64,000 bases of DNA, taken from positions 1 through 64,000 of the forward strand of contig CAVPUM010000031.1 in assembly GCA_963708855.1 (NCBI GenBank). Direction: 5' to 3'. Below the pieces are notes generated by a model, which did not search any database, was not told the origin of the DNA, and saw only the letters and a program-made list of their open reading frames with translations. Shown here piece by piece: positions 42,375 to 52,991 of the stretch; positions within the stretch are counted from its first letter, which is position 1, and each line of letters begins with the position of its first letter. The stretch comes from CAIWHR01 sp963708855. GTDB taxonomy: Bacteria > Pseudomonadota > Gammaproteobacteria > Burkholderiales > Casimicrobiaceae. Both the position numbers and the translations under genes were made by a program.

Positions 42375-42443
42375 CCCCCACGCTCGCGTTGCTCGCTGCC
42401 CCCCGAGGGGGCGCATAGTGCCCTTCGGGCGGCCGGGCGGGCA
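42375..42443. repeat. intergenic repeat, copy A
   Basis: Sequence beginning CCCCCACGCTCGCGTT, with the core CTGCCCCCCGAGGGGGC and ending CTTCGGGCGGCCGGGCGGGC. It matches copies B and C at 59191-59354 with small differences. It fills the gap between slyD and the mutS stop codon and can form GC-rich hairpins. Similar elements occur in Comamonadaceae-type genomes. Confidence 0.75.
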
Positions 42444-45051
42444 CTAGCGCTGGAGCAGCTTGCGCAGTTCGTAGAGCGCGGCCAGGGCATCGCGCGGGGT
42501 CATTGCATCGGGATCGAGCGATGCGAGTTGTGCCGCCACGGCTTCGGCCTCGGGTGGTGCCGTGGGTAGCTCCGGATTGCTTGTCGCCGCGACGCCAATC
42601 GGCGCGAAGAGATCACGCTGTGCCCCGTCCGCCGCATTGAATTTGTCGAGACGCGCGAGATAGTCCCTGGCGCGGCGGACCACCGCCGACGGCACGCCCG
42701 CGAGCTTCGCGACCGAGAGCCCGTAGCTGCGATTGGCGGGACCGTCCGCCGCGGCGTGCAGGAACACGATGCCGTCGGCGTGCTCGACGGCGTCGAAATG
42801 CAGGTTCGCGCAGCCCTCTATCTCGGCGGGCAGCGCCGTCAGCTCGAAGTAGTGCGTCGCGAACAGCGCGAGGCTCCGGTTCTTCTCGGCGAGCTCCCGC
42901 GCAATGGCCCAGGCGAGGGCCAGCCCGTCGAAGGTGGAAGTCCCGCGGCCGATCTCGTCGATCAGCACCAGGCTTTGCGGCGTCGCCCGGTGCAGTATCG
43001 CCGCCGCCTCGGTCATTTCGACCATGAACGTCGAGCGTCCGCCGGCGAGATCGTCCGCGGCGCCGATGCGGGTGTGGATTGCGTCGAGCGGGCCGATGGC
43101 CGCCGAGCGCGCCGGCACGAACGAGCCGCAGTACGCGAGGAGCGCGATGACCGCGGCCTGGCGCATGTACGTCGACTTGCCGCCCATGTTGGGACCCGTG
43201 ATGACGAGCAGCCGCCGCTCGGGCGTCACGTCGAGGTCGTTGGCGATGAAGGCGTCGACCTGCCGCTCGACGACCGGATGCCGTCCGCCCCGGATCGCGA
43301 GGCCGGTCGCCGGGACGAAATCGGGGCGCGCGAAGTCGAGCGCCTCGGCGCGTTCGGCGAAGTTGGTCAGCACGTCGAGCGCTGCGAGTGCCGCGCCCGC
43401 GCTTTGCAGCGCGGCAATCGCGGGCGCCAGGTCTGCCACCACGCGCTCGAAGAGCAGCTTTTCTCGGGCGAGCGCGCGGTCTTGCGCCGAGAGCGCGCGA
43501 TCCTCGAACGCTTTCAGCTCCGGCGTGACATAGCGCTCCGCGTTCTTCAGCGTTTGCCGGCGCCGGTAGTCGTCGGGGATCTTCTGCACCTGCGCGTGGG
43601 TGACTTCGATGTAGAAGCCGTGCACGCGGTTGTACTCGACCTTGAGGTTGGCGATCCCGGTGCGGGCGCGTTCGCGCGCCTCGAGGGCGACCAGGAACTC
43701 GCCGCAGTTGGCGTCGATCGCGCGGAGCTCGTCGAGCTCGGCATCGAATCCTGCCGCGATCACGCCGCCGTCACGAACCTGCGCCGCCGGCTCGGCCGCG
43801 ATGGCCCGTTCGAGCAGCCCGGCCCACTGTGAATCGACGGCCAGCGCCTGTGCCAGCGCATCGATCAGCGGCGCGTCGGCGCGCGTCAGCGCGCTGCCGA
43901 TCGCCGGGAGACGCGCCAGCGTGTCGCGCAGCCCGGCGAGGTCCCGCGGGCGCGCCGACGAGAGCGCGATGCGCGCGGCGATCCGCTCGACGTCGGCCGT
44001 GCGCGCGAGCTCCCGCGCCAGCGCGAGACGGGCGGCGCGGTCGTCGACCCAGGCGGCGATGGCGGCATGCCGCGCGGCGGCCGCGCCTTGCGCGCGCAGC
44101 GGATGCGTGAGCCAGCGGCGCAGCAGGCGGCTGCCCGCCGGCGTGCCGCAGGCGTCGAGCAAAGACAGCAGCGTGGGCGCCGGCTCGCCGCGCAATGTCG
44201 CGGTGATCTCGAGGTTGCGCCGGGTCGCGGCGTCCAGCGACGATGTACTCGCTCGGCGCCTCGACGGCCAGCGAACGCACGTGCGCCAGCGCCGACTGCT
44301 GCGTCGCCGCGGCGTAGGAAAAGAGCGCGCCGGCGGCGCCCGTGGCGAGATCCCGGTCCTCGACGCCGAACGCGGCGAGGTCGCGCGTGCCGAAATGCTT
44401 CGCCAGCGCCCGCGTCGCGGCGGCGGCATCGAACTGCCATGCCGGCAGCGCACGCGTCGGCACGCCGTCGCCGCGCAGGGGCGACGGGATGCCGTCGGGA
44501 ACGAGCAGCTCGGCGACGTCCAGCCGCTCGAGCGCCGCCGCGGTTTCGCCTGCCGGCACCTCGGCCAGCGTGAACTGCCCGGACGCCAGATTGATCCAGG
44601 CGATGCCGGTTCTGTGCTTGCCCGGGTTGACCGCAACGAGCAGGCTGTCGCGCTTTGCGTCGAGCAGTCCGGCATCGGTCACCGTGCCCGGCGTGACCAC
44701 GCGCAGCACCTTGCGCTCGACCGGACCCTTGCTCGTCGCGGGGTCGCCGATCTGTTCGCAAATCGCGACCGATTCGCCGAGCTGCATCAGCTTCGCGAGG
44801 TAACCGTCGACCGCGTGGTACGGCACGCCGGCCATCGGGATGGGCGCGCCCGCGGATTGCCCGCGCGCGGTCAGCGTGATGTCGAGCAGACGGGCGGCGC
44901 GCTGCGCATCGCCGTAGAACAGCTCGTAGAAGTCGCCCATCCGGTAGAACAGCAGCTTGTCCGGATGCTCCGCCTTGGCGCGGAGGTACTGCTGCATCAT
45001 CGGCGTGTGGCCGGTGAGCGGCGCGGCGGCGGAGTTGACGGGTGCGGACAC
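42444..45051 (-). CDS. mutS: DNA mismatch repair protein MutS (apparent frameshift)
   Basis: About 869 residues from GTG 45051. The mismatch-binding domain has PMMQQYLRAKAEHPD and FYRMGDFYELFY (Phe-x-Glu). The core has FDAELDELRAIDANCGEFL and VEYNRVHGFYIEVT. The ATPase has TGPNMGGKSTYMRQAAVI and LVLIDEIGRGTSTFDG, with FATHYFELT. The C-terminal dimerisation region ends ALYELRKLLQR. The single shift at about 44240 (GTCGCTGG) is cured by one CG. Divergent from hutH. Confidence 0.96.
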
Positions 45052-45143
45052 CGGCCGATTATAAGGGCGGGCTTCCCCGCGTTGCGAATGGCGTCGCAGG
45101 CGCCGCTGCGGCACAATGCCGTTCGATCCCCGCCAATTCTCCG

Positions 45144-46656
45144 ATGCCGACCCTGCGCCTCGTTCCCGCCCGCGTTGAACTCGCCGACCTGCGCCGGCTC
45201 TGGTCGGAGCCGATGACGCTTGCCGTCGATGCCGCGGCGAAACCGGCGGTCGATGCCGCGGCGCAGGCCGTCGACCGCGTGATCGCGTCCGGGCGCACGG
45301 TCTACGGCGTCAACACGGGATTCGGCCTCCTGGCGCGGACGCGCATCGACGACGCGCGTCTCGCCGAACTGCAGCGCGCGCTCGTGCTGTCGCATTCCGC
45401 CGGCACCGGACCCATGCTCGACGACGCGGTTGTTCGCCTCGTCGTCGCGCTCAAGGCGGCCTCGCTCGCGCGCGGCCACTCGGGCATTCGCTGGAGCGTG
45501 ATCGAGGCGCTCGTCGCGCTCGCCAATGCCGGCGTGGTTCCGTGCATCCCGGCGCAAGGCTCGGTCGGCGCATCGGGCGACCTGGCACCGCTCGCGCATC
45601 TTTCCGCAGTCCTGATCGGCGAGGGCGAAGCGAGGTTCGAGGGCCGGGTCGATGCCTGCGCGCGACGCGCTGGCGCGCGCCGGACTGCGGCCGGTGAACC
45701 TCGGGCCCAAGGAAGGCCTCGCACTCCTGAATGGCACGCAGGTGTCGACGGCGCTCGCCCTTGCGGGGCTGTTCGCCGCCGAGCGCGTCATCGCGGCCGC
45801 GTTCGTCGCAGGAGCGCTGTCGCTCGACGCATGCCTCGGCAGCGACACGCCGTTCGATCCGCGCATCCATGCTGTGCGCGGCCATCGCGGACAGGCCGAC
45901 GCGGCGGCGGTCTACCGGGTGCTGCTCGAAGGGAGCGCGATCCGGGCTTCGCACAAGGATTGTCCGCGCGTACAGGATCCCTACAGCCTGCGTTGCCAGC
46001 CGCAGGTGATGGGCGCCTGCGTCGACCAGATGCGGCATGCGGCGTCGATTCTGGTCACGGAGGCAAATGCGGTCTCGGACAATCCGCTTGTGTTTGCGGA
46101 TACCGATGAAATTCTCTCGGGCGGCAATTTCCACGCCGAGCCCGTCGCCTTTGCGGCCGACAACCTCGCGCTCGCGCTCGCCGAGATCGGCGCGTTGTCC
46201 GAGCGGCGCATCGCGCTGCTGATGGACGCCAACCTGTCCGGCCTGCCGCCATTCCTGGTCGGAGACGGCGGCGTCAATTCGGGTTTCATGATCGCGCAGG
46301 TGACGGCGGCGGCGCTCGCCTCGGAGAACAAGTCGCTTGCGCACCCGGCATCGGTCGACTCGCTTCCCACGTCCGCGAATCAGGAAGATCACGTCAGCAT
46401 GGCTACCTTCGCTGCGCGCCGTCTGACGCCGATGGCGGCGAATACCGCCGGAATCGTCGCCATCGAATTGCTCGCCGCTGCACAGGGCGTCGATCTGCGC
46501 CTGCCGGTCACCACGTCGTCCAGGCTCGCCGCGGCGATGGCGTTGATCCGCGCCGACGTCGCCTTCTGGGACCGCGATCGTGCATTCACCCCGGATCTCG
46601 AGGCCGTCCGGAAGCGCGTCGAGCGCGGCGATTTCGTTTCATTCGCGCCCTTCTGA
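45144..46656 (+). CDS. hutH: histidine ammonia-lyase (apparent frameshift)
   Basis: About 504 residues. First step of histidine degradation to urocanate. The MIO cofactor motif is GSVGASGDLAPLAHLS. Other blocks are TVYGVNTGFG, GLALLNGTQVSTALAL, SHKDCPRVQDPYSLRC, VSDNPLVF and SANQEDHVSM. The frame changes at 45650 (GTCGATG, restored as GTCGCGATG). hutU follows 30 bases later, forming a hutHU operon. Confidence 0.95.
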
Positions 46657-46686
46657 GCTCGTCCTCCACCTGCAGGAGTCCCGCCC

Positions 46687-48399
46687 ATGCACCGTGACGA
46701 CCCCGAGCAACTGGCCACCGCCCGCCGCGGCACCCGTTACGCCGACCGCGCGATTCGAGCGCCGCGCGGCACGGAGCGCACCGCGAAGTCCTGGCTCACC
46801 GAAGCCGCGTTGCGCATGATCCAGAACAACCTCGATCCGGAGGTGGCCGAGAATCCGAAGGAGCTCGTCGTCTATGGCGGCATCGGGCGTGCGGCGCGCA
46901 ACTGGGAGTGCTTCGACGCCATCATCAAGACTTTGCGCGAGCTCGACGCCGACGAGTCGCTGCTGATCCAGTCGGGCAAGCCGGTCGGCGTGTTCAAGAC
47001 GCATGCCGATGCCCCGCGCGTGCTGATCGCCAACTCGAACCTCGTGCCGAAATGGGCGACGTGGGAGCACTTCAACGAGCTCGACCGCAAGGGCCTCATG
47101 ATGTTCGGCCAGATGACGGCCGGATCGTGGATCTACATCGGCAGCCAGGGCATCGTCCAGGGAACCTATGAGACCTTCGCCGAAGCCGGACGCCAGCATT
47201 GCGGCGGGCAGCTTGGCGACCGGTGGATCGTGACGGCGGGTCTCGGCGGCATGGGTGGCGCGCAGCCGCTGGCGGCCACGATGGCGGGCGCGTCGATGCT
47301 CGCGATCGAGTGTCAGCAGAGCCGGATCGAAATGCGGCTGGCGACCCGATATCTGGACCGGCAGGCCAAGGACCTCGACGACGCGCTCGCGATCATCATT
47401 GATGCGTGCGCGCGAATGAAGCCGGTGTCGGTGGGGCTGCTGGGCAACGTGGCCGAGATCCTGCCGGAGCTCGTCCGCCGCGGTGTGCGGCCCGACATGG
47501 TGACCGACCAGACCTCCGCGCACGATCTCGTCTACGGCTATCTGCCCGCCGGCTGGACCGTCGAGCGGTGGAAGGCGGCGCAGGACGATCCGGCGCAGCA
47601 CGCGGCGCTGGTCGCCGCGGCGAAGCGCTCGATCGTCACACATGTCGAGGCGATGCTCGCCTTCCATCGGCAGGGCGTGCCGACGTTCGACTATGGCAAC
47701 AACATCCGGCAGGTCGCGTTCGACGAGGGCGTGGCCGACGCGTTCGCCTTTCCCGGCTTCGTCCCCGCCTACATTCGTCCGCTGTTCTGTGAAGGGAAGG
47801 GACCGTTTCGCTGGGTCGCGCTGTCGGGCGACCCGGAGGACATCTACAAGACCGATCGCAAGGTGATGGAACTCTTCCCTGACCATGCGCATCTGCACCG
47901 CTGGCTTGGAATGGCGCGCGAGCGGATCGCGTTTCAGGGGCTGCCCGCCCGCATCTGCTGGCTGGGGCTGGGCGAGCGGCATTTGGCGGGCCTCGCGTTC
48001 AACGAAATGGTGAAGACCGGCGAGCTGAAGGCGCCGATCGTCATCGGCCGCGATCATCTCGACACGGGAAGCGTCGCCAGCCCCAATCGCGAGACCGAAG
48101 CGATGGCCGACGGTTCGGACGCCGTGTCCGACTGGCCGCTGCTCAATCTGCTGCTCAATACCGCGGCTGGCGCGACGTGGGTGTCGTTCCACCACGGCGG
48201 CGGCGTCGGCATGGGGTATTCGCAGCACGCGGGAGTGGTCATTGTCTGCGACGGCACCGACGCCGCGGCGAAACGGATCGCGCGCGTGCTGTGGAACGAC
48301 CCCGCGACCGGCGTCATGCGCCACGCCGACGCGGGCTACGCGAAGGCGATCGAGGTGGCGAAGGCGAAGGGTCTCAAGCTGCCGATGTTGGGCCGTTAG
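46687..48399 (+). CDS. hutU: urocanate hydratase
   Basis: 570 residues, intact. It uses NAD+ as an electrophile to hydrate urocanate. Seen: WECFDAIIKTLRELDADESL, SGKPVGVFKTHADAPRV, SQGIVQGTYETFAEA, the NAD-binding GLGGMGGAQPLA, DQTSAHDLVYGYLP and the active-site region WVSFHHGGGVGMGYSQHAG. A hairpin (about 48423-48436, no T run) follows. Confidence 0.97.
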   Translation: MHRDDPEQLATARRGTRYADRAIRAPRGTERTAKSWLTEAALRMIQNNLDPEVAENPKELVVYGGIGRAARNWECFDAIIKTLRELDADESLLIQSGKPVGVFKTHADAPRVLIANSNLVPKWATWEHFNELDRKGLMMFGQMTAGSWIYIGSQGIVQGTYETFAEAGRQHCGGQLGDRWIVTAGLGGMGGAQPLAATMAGASMLAIECQQSRIEMRLATRYLDRQAKDLDDALAIIIDACARMKPVSVGLLGNVAEILPELVRRGVRPDMVTDQTSAHDLVYGYLPAGWTVERWKAAQDDPAQHAALVAAAKRSIVTHVEAMLAFHRQGVPTFDYGNNIRQVAFDEGVADAFAFPGFVPAYIRPLFCEGKGPFRWVALSGDPEDIYKTDRKVMELFPDHAHLHRWLGMARERIAFQGLPARICWLGLGERHLAGLAFNEMVKTGELKAPIVIGRDHLDTGSVASPNRETEAMADGSDAVSDWPLLNLLLNTAAGATWVSFHHGGGVGMGYSQHAGVVIVCDGTDAAAKRIARVLWNDPATGVMRHADAGYAKAIEVAKAKGLKLPMLGR

Positions 48400-48671
48400 C
48401 GTTACCGGTCGCGTATCCGCCCCGGGGTGGCACCCCGCTCGCATTGCGTGCAAAGTCCCTGCCGATCCTTGTTGTTGGCTACAAGGGTGTTCCCACTGTT
48501 GCGCGGATCGGGACGGGTCGCCAATGGGTGCCGTCGGCGGGCGCAGTTCCTGCTTGGACGCTATGTATAATTATTGAGCAGGCAACTGGCAGGGATCTTG
48601 CATCCTTTGCTGTAGCCATTTGGGGTTGACGGACTCGGTCCACTCGCCTCGACCTCACAATCAAGGATCAG

Positions 48672-51505
48672 ATGCGTCCGGCACCGACCAATCCATGCCG
48701 ACGATTGCGCGCCCGGGCGATCGGTGTGGTCCTTTGCAGTCTCTTGGCAATCGGGCCGGCGCATTCCGCGCCCGCGCCCGCGCCCGAGGCCGCGGCCCGC
48801 TTCTACGAGGACGGGCTCGCCCGATTCGAGAAGGGTGACACAGCCGGCGCAGTCATCCAGCTCAAGAACGCGCTGCAGCAGGACAATCGGATGCTGGCCG
48901 CCCATCTGCTGCTCGGCAAGGCATTGCTTAAAAACGGTGATCTTAAGGCCGCCGAAGCCGCGTTCGAGGAGGCACTCAAGCAGGGAGTCAATCGCGGCGA
49001 AGTCGCCTTGCCTTTGGGTCAGATCTATCTTGCCCTTGGCCGCCCCGAGGCCGTGATCGAACGCATTCCCGCCGCAGGGTTGCCGCGGGACTTGCAGGTC
49101 GACGTCCTTTCGATGCGTGGCACGGCCTACGCCGAATCCGACAAGGGCCGGCTCGCGAGCCAGAGCTTCCAGGAGGCGCGTGCGCTGGACCCGAAATCGG
49201 CGACGCCGCTTATCGCCGAGATCCCGGTGCTGCTCTTCAATGGTCAGGTGGACAGCGCGAAAGCCGCCGCGGCCAAGGCGGTCGAGCTTGCCCCGAACAA
49301 TGGATACGCGTGGAACATGCAGGCCTCGGTTCTGCATGCGACACTCGATGTCGAACGCGCCCTCGCCGCCTACGACCGCGCGCTTTCGCTCGAGCCTGGG
49401 CATGTCGACGCGCGCGTGGCGCGTGCGGCCCTGTTGATCGACCTGAAGCGCATTCAAGAGTCGGAGAAGGATCTCGAGCTGCTCCGGAATTCCGCGCCGG
49501 GGAACCGCGGGCGGCCTATCTGCGCGCGGTCATCGCCAGCCAGAAGGGGGATGGCCCCACGGTCACTGCCGCACTGAAGGAAGTCGTCACCTTGATCGAT
49601 TCCCTGCCGGCGCCGTGGCTCGCCAATCGCGAGCAGTTGCTGATGGTAGGCGCGCTTTCCCATCATGGCCTCGGCAACCGGGAAAAGGCCCGCGAGTACC
49701 TCAACACCATCATTTCACGCAACAGCCGCAACCTCGGCGCCCGCAAGCTGCTCGCCGCGATCTACGTCGAAATGCAGGACTATGCGCGCGCCGAGACCTT
49801 GCTCGAGGACCTGCAGCGAGCCACGCCAGACGATCCTCAGGTGTTGTTCCTGCTCGGATCGGTGCGCATGAACAAGAGACGATATATCGAGGCAACCGAA
49901 TTGCTCGAGAAGGCGGCGGCGCGCACCGGTTCCGCCGACATGAATCGGACGCTCGCCTTCAGCCAGATGGGGCTGGGACGCAACGAACTGGGACTGGCGA
50001 GCCTGGAAAAGGCCTTTGCGGCCAACCCCGGCGATACCCAGGCGGGAACGGCGCTTGCGATGGTCTACATGCGCCGCGGTCAGACGCAGAAGGCATTGCA
50101 GACTGCGGAGGCGATGGTAAAACGCGAACCCGCCAACCTGACGGCACTCAATTTCCTGGGAACCGTCAAAGGGGCGATTGGTGACACAGCGGGGGCGAGA
50201 TCAATTTATACCCAGGTGCTGGTCAGAGATCCGGCGTTTCGTCCGGCCACGCTCAATCTCGTCAAACTCGACGTCGGCGAAAAGAGGTTCGACGATGGCC
50301 GCCGCCGGCTCAATGAAATACTTGTCAAGCGACATGACGACCCGGACGTATTGTACGAATTCGGCATTCTCGAACAGCAGGCCGGGCGGGCTGAGGAGGC
50401 GATCCGGCATTTGCAGAAGGCGAAGGAAGTTCAGCGGAGGGATCCGCGTGCCGGGATGGCGCTGGTCGAAGTCCAGCTCGGTCAGCGCCAAGCCGACCAG
50501 GCGCTGGCGACGGCGAAGGAACTGGCTTCCAAACACCCCGAAAATATCGCCGTACTGTTGACGCTCGGCCGCACGCAGCTGGCGGCCGGCGACAAGGCGA
50601 GCGCGCGCAACACCTTTCAAGGCGCCACTCGCCTCGCCGAATTCGATGTAGGAACGCAGGTCGTGATCGGCCGCTTGCAGCTCGCCGCTGGCAACCCCGA
50701 TGGCGCCGCCTACAATGTGCAAAAGGCGCTGACCGGGCGGCCCGATGATCCAGCCGCCCTCGCGCTTTCGGTGGAGGTGGAAACGCGGCGGGGCGATGCC
50801 GCCAAGGCCGACGCGGCACTCAAGACGCTAACCGCCAAGCACCCGAACCGGGTGGAAACCGCCGTGGCGACAGCCGATCTCGCGATGTCCCGGGGACATT
50901 ACGTGGCGGCGGTCGCCGCGTACCGCACGGCGCTCTCCCGCGACGAAACGACGGCGAACGCGCTCAACCTGGTGCGGGCGCACCTCGCGGCCGGCGAAGC
51001 CGGCAAGGCGGCGACGTTTCTCGAAGGCTGGGTCAAGAGCCGGCCGAACGATCTGCCGGCGGCGAAAGCCCTCGCCGAAGCGCAGTTTCGTGCGGGACAG
51101 CTTGCCGCCGCGCGCCAGAGCTATGCCCGGGTGGTTGCTGCCGCTCCCGACGACGCGGCGGCGCTCAACAATTACGCCAATCTGCTGTTGCAGCTGAACG
51201 ATCCCGGGGCGCAGGAGCAGGCCGAAAGGGCGCTCAAACTCGTCCCGAACAATCCCGACTTTGCCGACACCCTCGGCTGGATCCTGGTGCAAAGGGGAGA
51301 GATCGACGCTGGTTTACGCTATCTGCGCGACGCGCGGCTGCGTGGGCCCGAGATTGGCGAGATACGGTTTCATCTGGCTTACGCGCTCGCCAGGACGGGA
51401 CGTACGGCCGAGGCGAGGGAGGAGCTCGCGGCCGCGCTGAAAGCCCCCGTTCGGTTGGAAAACAGTGCGGCGGTAGCGCAATTGAAGAAGGACCTCGGCC
51501 TTTGA
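48672..51505 (+). CDS. prsT: PEP-CTERM system TPR-repeat protein PrsT (apparent frameshift)
   Basis: About 944 residues. After a signal peptide (GVVLCSLLAIGPAHSA) the whole protein is tetratricopeptide repeats, for example YEDGLARFEKGDTAGAVIQL, AAFEEALKQG, LRYLRDARLRGPEIGEIRFH. The length and full-length TPR array match PrsT of exosortase/PEP-CTERM systems, thought to act in exopolysaccharide export or protein sorting. One frame change near 49500 looks like a missing G in a G run, unlike the CG losses elsewhere. A PEP-CTERM protein gene follows, supporting the call. Confidence 0.85.
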
Positions 51506-51597
51506 TCGAATCCACGGGTGTCGAAGTTTTTGACACCTACGCCGGCCGCCATCGATGCACGGTCTCCAAGGCATTGAACTTAAATAGATTTTTTTTC

Positions 51598-51613
51598 AGG
51601 TGCGGATATTGCT
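51598..51613 (+). promoter_or_regulatory. sigma-54 promoter of the PEP-CTERM gene
   Basis: AGGTGCGGATATTGCT has GG at 51599-51600 and GC at 51611-51612 with the required 10-base gap. It matches the -24/-12 consensus TGGCACGNNNNTTGCT well. The start codon is 46 bases after the -12 GC. In several exosortase-bearing bacteria PEP-CTERM genes are under RpoN with the PrsK/PrsR two-component pair. Confidence 0.65.
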
Positions 51614-51659
51614 ACACTGCCACTGCCTAGTATGAGCGACGACTGTTGCGGGGATCAAA

Positions 51660-52451
51660 ATGAAAACGCGGATCAAGATTGTTTGGGGTGCGGCGGCATT
51701 TGTGCTGGCTGGGTTAGCCTCGGCAACCACTACCTGGACGATCCAACCTTTGTCCGGGTCAAGCCCCACTTTGACGTCGGGGACGGGGAATGGACAAGCG
51801 ACCGTGACGGTGCAAGGTTGGGCCGATACGGGCGGCTCAGGCAACGGCACTCTGCAAACGCAGACGCTTTCCTCCTACACCGGCGGGTTGGGGATCACCA
51901 ATTCTGATGTTTCGTCGACACCGGGCGATCCGTACGAGGCAAACGTACCCGAACACGCGATTGACAACAGCGACCGTATCGAGATGGTGTCGCTGAACTT
52001 TGGCGCCAAGGAAGTGAACCTCCAGTCGTTCAATATCGGATACGTTGGAAGCACGGCTGACAATCCTGATTTTAGGGGTGGTTACACCGTCATGGCGTAC
52101 ACCGCAGGGGGCGCGCCCACCTTGACCGGCAAGTATTGGAACAATTTGGGGTCGGGCTGGACCGCGATATCCAATGCCACCAACACGACTACCGGCTCGA
52201 AATCCATCGGCATAGCCACTTATTCTTCCTACTGGTTGATCGGCGCCTACAATTACCTTGCCGCCGGTGTCTCTGCTCCTTCGCTTAGCAGCGCGATAAA
52301 GCTCGCCTCGATAACGGGTTGCGTCAAAGGTGATACGACCAGTTCGGGGTGCGGTGGCACGACCACCCAGGTGCCCGAACCCGGCTCCTTGGCGCTGCTC
52401 GGCCTCGCGTTTATCTCGATGCTCTACATGAGGCAGCGGCGACAAGCCTGA
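51660..52451 (+). CDS. PEP-CTERM sorting-domain protein
   Basis: 263 residues, intact. Signal peptide MKTRIKIVWGAAAFVLAG ending ASA. The mature part is rich in Thr, Ser and Gly with few cysteines, and a central segment (DNSDRIEMVSLNFGAKEVNL) resembles beta-sandwich surface proteins. The C-terminus is the exosortase signal: VPEPGSLALLGLAFI, then SMLYMRQRRQA (Pro-Glu-Pro, helix, basic tail). It should be exported, cleaved by an exosortase and placed at the surface or in the matrix. Start ATG 51660 has GGGGATC before it. Confidence 0.9.
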   Translation: MKTRIKIVWGAAAFVLAGLASATTTWTIQPLSGSSPTLTSGTGNGQATVTVQGWADTGGSGNGTLQTQTLSSYTGGLGITNSDVSSTPGDPYEANVPEHAIDNSDRIEMVSLNFGAKEVNLQSFNIGYVGSTADNPDFRGGYTVMAYTAGGAPTLTGKYWNNLGSGWTAISNATNTTTGSKSIGIATYSSYWLIGAYNYLAAGVSAPSLSSAIKLASITGCVKGDTTSSGCGGTTTQVPEPGSLALLGLAFISMLYMRQRRQA

Positions 52452-52468
52452 GTGGCAGACGAATCAGC

Positions 52469-52496
52469 GACAACGGCGCCCCAGGGCGCCGTTGTC
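52469..52496 (+). terminator. strong hairpin after the PEP-CTERM gene
   Basis: A 13-bp perfect stem (GACAACGGCGCCC with its complement, two-base loop). It lacks a T run, so it may be an RNA stabiliser or an imperfect terminator. Confidence 0.5.
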
Positions 52497-52822
52497 ATTC
52501 GCGCGCTCGATTCGTCGCAACGCCTGTTGCCGGAGAATTGTTCCCGCCAGTCCGGGGCCCAGGCCCAAGACACGCGCGGAGTCGGTGTCGACACCGCTGA
52601 CGATCTGCGTGAAAGGTTTCGGCGGGCCGGAGTGCTCTGGAAGGTCCGTAGTCGATAATCGGGTCGATGCTGGGCGGGCCGCCAAGGCCCACCACCGCGG
52701 CGCGCACCTTCCGCCGCCGCACAGCCACGCCTGCCGATCCCGCGCTGTCCGCCCCGGCGGCCTGCTTTCCGGCGGTCGCCAGACGCGCCCGGCCATGGGG
52801 CATACGCAGCTCTTGGGGTTGT
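52497..52822. other. intergenic region before tRNA-Pro
   Basis: About 325 bases. Open frames on both strands (for example + 52492-52872, which runs into the tRNA) have no recognisable product and Arg/Pro-rich shadow composition. I see no gene. Confidence 0.45.
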
Positions 52823-52899
52823 TGGTCGGGGTGAGAGGATTCGAACCTCCGGCCTCTACGTCCCGAACGTAGCGCTCTACCAGGCTAAGCTACACCCCG
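52823..52899 (-). tRNA. tRNA-Pro (anticodon CGG)
   Basis: On the minus strand the 77-nt sequence begins CGGGGTGTAGCTTAGCCTGG and ends in an encoded CCA. The anticodon stem CTACG/CGTAG encloses TTCGGGA with anticodon CGG. The T-arm is GGAGGTTCGAATCCTCT. Confidence 0.96.
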
Positions 52900-52991
52900 A
52901 TTCGCCGGTGCCGGCGTGCTCTTCTGTGCTGCCCCGCGGCGGGAGAACGGAATCTCCGCGGGTCGCGGCGATGCCGACTGCGCGCGTTGTT

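Noticed and set aside
52492..52872. 126-residue plus-strand frame before tRNA-Pro
   Set aside because: It overlaps the tRNA gene and has shadow-like composition.
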